From NCBI GenBank assembly GCA_013002625.1, contig JABDJE010000305.1, positions 1 to 9,697 of the forward strand: a stretch of DNA of 9,697 nt. The letters are read 5' to 3'. Source of the stretch: Saprospiraceae bacterium (GTDB lineage: Bacteria; Bacteroidota; Bacteroidia; Chitinophagales; Saprospiraceae). The translations under genes were made by a program, and so were the position numbers. The notes beneath the pieces are model-generated. The model ran no database searches. It saw nothing but the letters and a program-made list of their open reading frames with translations, and had not been told where the DNA came from. Positions 6,904 through 9,697 of this stretch are shown piece by piece (within the stretch, counting starts at the first letter, position 1; every line of letters starts with the position of its first letter).

Positions 6904-7272
6904 ATGAAAAAGATTCTATTATTTGCCTGTCTGCTATCGATCGGTTTTATCGCTTGTTCAGATGACAGCGGTTTGTCTGTTGAAGTGACTTCACCGGACA
7001 ACGGTACAACTTATGCACCAGGAGATGCTTTTGATATTGTTATCAATGCAGTTGATGATGTTGCAGTTGCAGAAATTAATGTTGCGAATGAAGATCTAGG
7101 TCTTGATTTTACAGAATCAGTGCCTGGTACGAATCCATCGGTTAATTTTACTTTGACAGTGACCTTGGATCCAAATATCACTGGCGATAACACATTTGAA
7201 ATTACTGTTACAGCTACAGATTCAGATGGCAATACAGAGGATGATTCCTTTGAAATAAACGTAAACGGTTAA
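6904..7272 (+). CDS. Small, highly acidic surface-type lipoprotein with one Ig-like beta domain
   Basis: This 122-residue protein starts with a type II signal peptide: Lys2-Lys3, a hydrophobic core, and the lipobox residues Ile16-Ala17-Cys18. The mature chain begins Cys-Ser-Asp-Asp, resembling the lipoprotein export signal that sends Bacteroidota lipoproteins to the outer face of the outer membrane. The rest (about 24-122) looks like a single Ig-like/cadherin-like beta sandwich, with SPDNGTTYAPGD near the start and ATDSDGNTEDDSFEI near the end. By my count the mature chain has 22 Asp/Glu and no Lys, Arg or His, which is striking and suits calcium or other cation binding. The start is set by the signal peptide; no Shine-Dalgarno is visible, only an A/T-rich leader. 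It is divergent from arsM and followed by a terminator, so it is probably a single-gene unit. Its function is unknown. Confidence 0.85.
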   Translation: MKKILLFACLLSIGFIACSDDSGLSVEVTSPDNGTTYAPGDAFDIVINAVDDVAVAEINVANEDLGLDFTESVPGTNPSVNFTLTVTLDPNITGDNTFEITVTATDSDGNTEDDSFEINVNG

Positions 7273-7277
7273 TCAGA

Positions 7278-7311
7278 AATGGTGGAGCCTTATGGGCTCT
7301 GCCATTCTTTT
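7278..7311 (+). terminator. Rho-independent terminator after the lipoprotein gene
   Basis: AATGGTGGAGCC (7278-7289) pairs with GGCTCTGCCATT (7295-7306) around the 5-nt loop TTATG, giving a 12-bp stem with two adjacent G-U wobbles, followed by CTTTT. It begins 5 nt after the lipoprotein stop, and its T-run overlaps the stop codon of the convergent acetyltransferase gene. On the opposite strand the two wobbles become C-A mismatches, so the hairpin should act best on the plus-strand transcript. Confidence 0.8.
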
Positions 7312-8143
7312 ACAATATGAGTTGCATTTCGTATTGACCCAAGATTAATTCAAAGCCCCGATTGACCAGCCAGTTATTGGTTAATTCATCATTACTATCC
7401 ACATTTATCCAACTCAGATCAGCAGAAGAGTGCGTCTGTATATAACTGAGCATTGCACTGCCCAGTCCACGCCTTCGAAAGGCTTCCTTAACTGCCATCT
7501 GATGAATTCTTCCTTTAGATTTATCAAAAATTGCGTAAGCCACAATTAAATCACCTTCTGTTATTTCGATAGCACTCAGTTTATCTTGAACATTTGATAA
7601 AGCTGTATTGTCGTTTTGCCAACTGGGCGCCCACTGGTTCATCGTACTCCATTTATCCAAATGCCAGTCAGTACATTCCTTGATAGCAATTCCATTCATG
7701 TTTTGAGCTTTGATTTGCGTTGCTTTGTAGCATTCAAGCGCGCGCGTAATTTCATAGCCAATAGTTTTATAAACATGAATAGCGGGTGCATTCTCTCTGA
7801 CGACTTCCAGTACCCCTTTTTTAAATCCCTTAGATATTAACTTCGGCAGCAATATTTCATACATCTTTTGCGTAAGATTCTGCCCTCTGTATTCGGCTAT
7901 AACACCTGTGCCTGCATTATAAAACGCATGATTATCAGCTTGAACTCCAACGAATATAAAGCCTACCAAAGTAGAACCCTCGAAGGCACCCGTTGACAGC
8001 TTGAGATCAATACTTTCCTGTATTAGTTTAGATCGAAAAACTTGCGCATCAAACTTGAGAGGGATAAAATAGCCCTCAAAAGCTTTGTTGAAAGTGCTAA
8101 CAATTTCTTCGATTGGCGTTGAATGCAAAAACCTAAAATCCAT
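7310..8143 (-). CDS. GNAT-family N-acetyltransferase with two tandem GNAT domains
   Basis: This 277-residue protein is about twice the usual GNAT length and appears to hold two copies of the fold. The N-terminal copy (about 1-140) has GTGVIAEYRGQNLTQKM at 78-94 as a less typical motif A and ends in a GNAT-like IHVYKTIGYE (122-131). The C-terminal copy (about 150-277) has the canonical acetyl-CoA pyrophosphate loop in MAVKEAFRRRGLGSAML (216-232), then NNWLVNRGFE at 256-265. Such enzymes transfer an acetyl group from acetyl-CoA to an amine on a small molecule or protein in the cytosol; the acceptor cannot be told. The ATG at 8143 has no Shine-Dalgarno. The gene is convergent with the lipoprotein gene, sharing a terminator region, and divergent from the HMG-CoA synthase gene, so it is likely transcribed alone. 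Confidence 0.85.
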   Translation of the reverse strand: MDFRFLHSTPIEEIVSTFNKAFEGYFIPLKFDAQVFRSKLIQESIDLKLSTGAFEGSTLVGFIFVGVQADNHAFYNAGTGVIAEYRGQNLTQKMYEILLPKLISKGFKKGVLEVVRENAPAIHVYKTIGYEITRALECYKATQIKAQNMNGIAIKECTDWHLDKWSTMNQWAPSWQNDNTALSNVQDKLSAIEITEGDLIVAYAIFDKSKGRIHQMAVKEAFRRRGLGSAMLSYIQTHSSADLSWINVDSNDELTNNWLVNRGFELILGQYEMQLIL

Positions 8144-8212
8144 AGATATTAAAGGTAAATGATGTGATGATAATATTGATTAAAATATAATCGAACAATC
8201 ACAGGACATTGT

Positions 8213-8220
8213 CAAAACTA
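8213..8220 (-). promoter_or_regulatory. Candidate -7 promoter element for the acetyltransferase gene
   Basis: Read on the minus strand, TAGTTTTG matches TAnnTTTG exactly, 69 nt upstream of the acetyltransferase ATG. No TTG is seen at the expected -33 spacing. Six bases away on the plus strand, TAATATTG (8226-8233) matches the same consensus with one mismatch and could serve the divergent HMG-CoA synthase gene. The rest of 8144-8311 is AT-rich with only short imperfect palindromes, such as GAATATTC at 8277-8284. Confidence 0.35.
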
Positions 8221-8311
8221 TTTCCTAATATTGGTTTTTTAATTATCCCCCTACCATAATCCATTCAGGAAAATCCGAATATTCCAATATTTATAATTAA
8301 AGAAAAATTTT

Positions 8312-9697
8312 ATGTCCAAAGTCGGAATTGAAGCTATTTCATATTATGTCCCACAACTATATCTCGATTTAGAGGATCTTGCTGATGCCAGAGGTATTGA
8401 GTATTTGAAGTTAAATAAAGGACTAGGTCTTAGTAAGATGGCAGTACCAGATGTCGATGAAGATGCAGCTTCATTTGCTGCAAATGCATTGTTAAACATT
8501 ATTATTGAAAACCATATTGACCCACGGTCAATCGGAAGGATTTACTTAGGTACTGAAAGTGCATTGGATGCAGCTAAACCTACAATAACTTATGCTATCA
8601 AGGCAGTCGAAGATAAACTCGAATCTAAATTTGGCGAGCGATGTTTTAAAAATTGTGATGTTGTGGATATGACATTTGCTTGTGTCGGTGCAGTTGATGC
8701 AATGCATAATAGTTTGGATTGGGTCAGTAATGGATCTAATAGAAAGGCTGTTGTGATTGCATCTGATATTGCAAAATATGATCTTAAATCAACAGGAGAG
8801 TACACCCAGGGGGCTGGTTCTGTTGCAGTATTGATAACAAAAGATCCTGGACTGTTAACGATATCTCCATGTTGGGGCGTAGCAACACGAAGTGTTGGCG
8901 ACTTTTTCAAACCAAGACGGGTATTTGATAAAGTTGGCTTGCTTGTAGAAACTGCACAAATCTTGGGTCGATCGATTACAAGAGAATATGCAGAAGAAAT
9001 CTTGAATAACAGTCCTTCGAAATTCTGGGATGCTGTCAATGATAAAGTCGAACTATTCAAGGAAGAACCAGTATTCGATGGACCTTATTCCAACGAATGT
9101 TATAAAGAGCGTATAGATGAGGCCTTTGAACATTTTAATATGCAATCTAACACCAATGTTATTGAAGATTGGCAACATCTTGTTTTTCACTTGCCGTATG
9201 CCTTTCAAGCCAGGCGGATGATTTTCTCAAAATGGCTTAGCTGGTCAAAGGAAAATGGTGATTATGATAAGCTGCTAAACGAAGTAGGACCACCTAATAA
9301 AGATGATATGAAATCCTGGTTGAAAGCAGCTTCCAAATCTCATATTTACAAATCATTTGTTAAGTCAAGAATCACTTCAGGCGAGCGTGCATCCTCTGAA
9401 ATTGGAAACATGTATACGGCTTCTATTTTTATGTCCTTACTAAGCGTGTTAAGTGATGCCCATGAAAAAGGTGCGGATCTAACCAATCATAAAATTGGAT
9501 TCTTTTCATATGGAAGTGGTTCAAAGTCAAAGGTATTTGAAGGTGAAATCCAACAGGGATGGCAAAAAAAACTAAGAGTAAGAAACCTATTTGATAATTT
9601 GGATACACGTACACGCATTGATATGGAAACATACGAGCGATTGCACAACAACATGAGTATTGATGCCATTTCAAATGGAATCAGCGCTAGGCTGGTC
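8312..9697 (+). CDS. mvaS: Hydroxymethylglutaryl-CoA synthase (mevalonate pathway), 3'-truncated by the window edge
   Basis: The frame is open from ATG at 8312 to the right edge, 462 codons with no stop. The thiolase-fold catalytic set is visible: Glu82 in GTESALD, the acetyl-accepting Cys124 in DMTFACVGAVDA, and His293 in VFHLPYAF. Further HMG-CoA synthase landmarks are EYTQGAGSVAVL after the Cys, PVFDGPYSNECY (253-264), GERASSEIGNMYTAS (357-371) and YGSGSKSKVFEG (400-411). The enzyme condenses acetyl-CoA with acetoacetyl-CoA to HMG-CoA, the first committed step toward mevalonate and isoprenoids. Staphylococcal MvaS is shorter (about 390 residues); this longer form fits what I recall of Bacteroidota. 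The usual NACYGGT around the Cys is altered to FACVGAV. A polyketide beta-branching HMGS is an alternative, but no polyketide genes are nearby. The start is supported by the immediate match MSKVGIEAISYYVP to the family N-terminus; there is no Shine-Dalgarno. Little of the protein is probably missing. Confidence 0.92.
   Translation, partial: MSKVGIEAISYYVPQLYLDLEDLADARGIEYLKLNKGLGLSKMAVPDVDEDAASFAANALLNIIIENHIDPRSIGRIYLGTESALDAAKPTITYAIKAVEDKLESKFGERCFKNCDVVDMTFACVGAVDAMHNSLDWVSNGSNRKAVVIASDIAKYDLKSTGEYTQGAGSVAVLITKDPGLLTISPCWGVATRSVGDFFKPRRVFDKVGLLVETAQILGRSITREYAEEILNNSPSKFWDAVNDKVELFKEEPVFDGPYSNECYKERIDEAFEHFNMQSNTNVIEDWQHLVFHLPYAFQARRMIFSKWLSWSKENGDYDKLLNEVGPPNKDDMKSWLKAASKSHIYKSFVKSRITSGERASSEIGNMYTASIFMSLLSVLSDAHEKGADLTNHKIGFFSYGSGSKSKVFEGEIQQGWQKKLRVRNLFDNLDTRTRIDMETYERLHNNMSIDAISNGISARLV

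Noticed and set aside
8590..9060. Minus-strand open frame of 156 codons
   Set aside because: It is the antisense shadow of the HMG-CoA synthase gene, whose catalytic residues fall in this stretch.
1..9697. CRISPR array, insertion sequence, tRNA or rRNA
   Set aside because: No regularly spaced repeats, transposase motifs, terminal inverted repeats or RNA-gene signatures were seen on either strand.

Overview
The window looks like a chromosomal segment of a Bacteroidota bacterium. It is AT-rich. Start codons are preceded by A-rich stretches rather than clear Shine-Dalgarno sites. Two intergenic regions carry exact matches to the Bacteroidota -7 promoter element TAnnTTTG. The small lipoprotein has the acidic Cys-Ser-Asp-Asp start typical of surface lipoproteins in this phylum, and the arsenate reductase-like, ArsM, PiT and HMG-CoA synthase proteins resemble Bacteroidota forms. 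A Saprospiria- or Flavobacteriia-like host is plausible, but the sequence does not fix the genus.

Layout. (1) 1-2405, plus strand: the 3' part of a large gene joining a subtilisin-like (S8) protease to a C-terminal alpha/beta-hydrolase (lipase-like) domain. The window opens exactly on the catalytic His motif of the protease, so the start and the catalytic Asp lie upstream. (2) 2407-6716, minus strand: in transcription order, arsM (As(III) methyltransferase), a 194-nt gap with two inverted repeats, a PiT-family phosphate transporter with a long PhoU-like cytoplasmic tail, and 9 nt later an arsenate reductase-like protein. The reductase gene stops 1 nt from the stop of the convergent protease-hydrolase gene. 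(3) 6717-6903: a divergent control region with several palindromes and a TAATTTTG promoter element. (4) 6904-7272, plus: a small, extremely acidic surface-type lipoprotein, followed by a hairpin terminator. (5) 7310-8143, minus: a tandem GNAT acetyltransferase. (6) 8312-9697, plus: HMG-CoA synthase of the mevalonate pathway, running off the right edge. No gene-free stretch exceeds 300 bases.

How they fit together. PiT carriers admit arsenate along with phosphate, the ArsC-like enzyme can reduce arsenate to arsenite, and ArsM can methylate arsenite. The three minus-strand genes therefore read as an uptake-reduction-methylation route, with no efflux pump and no ArsR regulator in view. The most unusual protein is the protease-hydrolase fusion, which carries two separate serine-hydrolase active sites joined by a lysine-rich middle region I cannot assign. 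The lipoprotein, acetyltransferase and HMG-CoA synthase genes show no functional link to the arsenic genes. I see no mobile element, CRISPR array, tRNA or rRNA.
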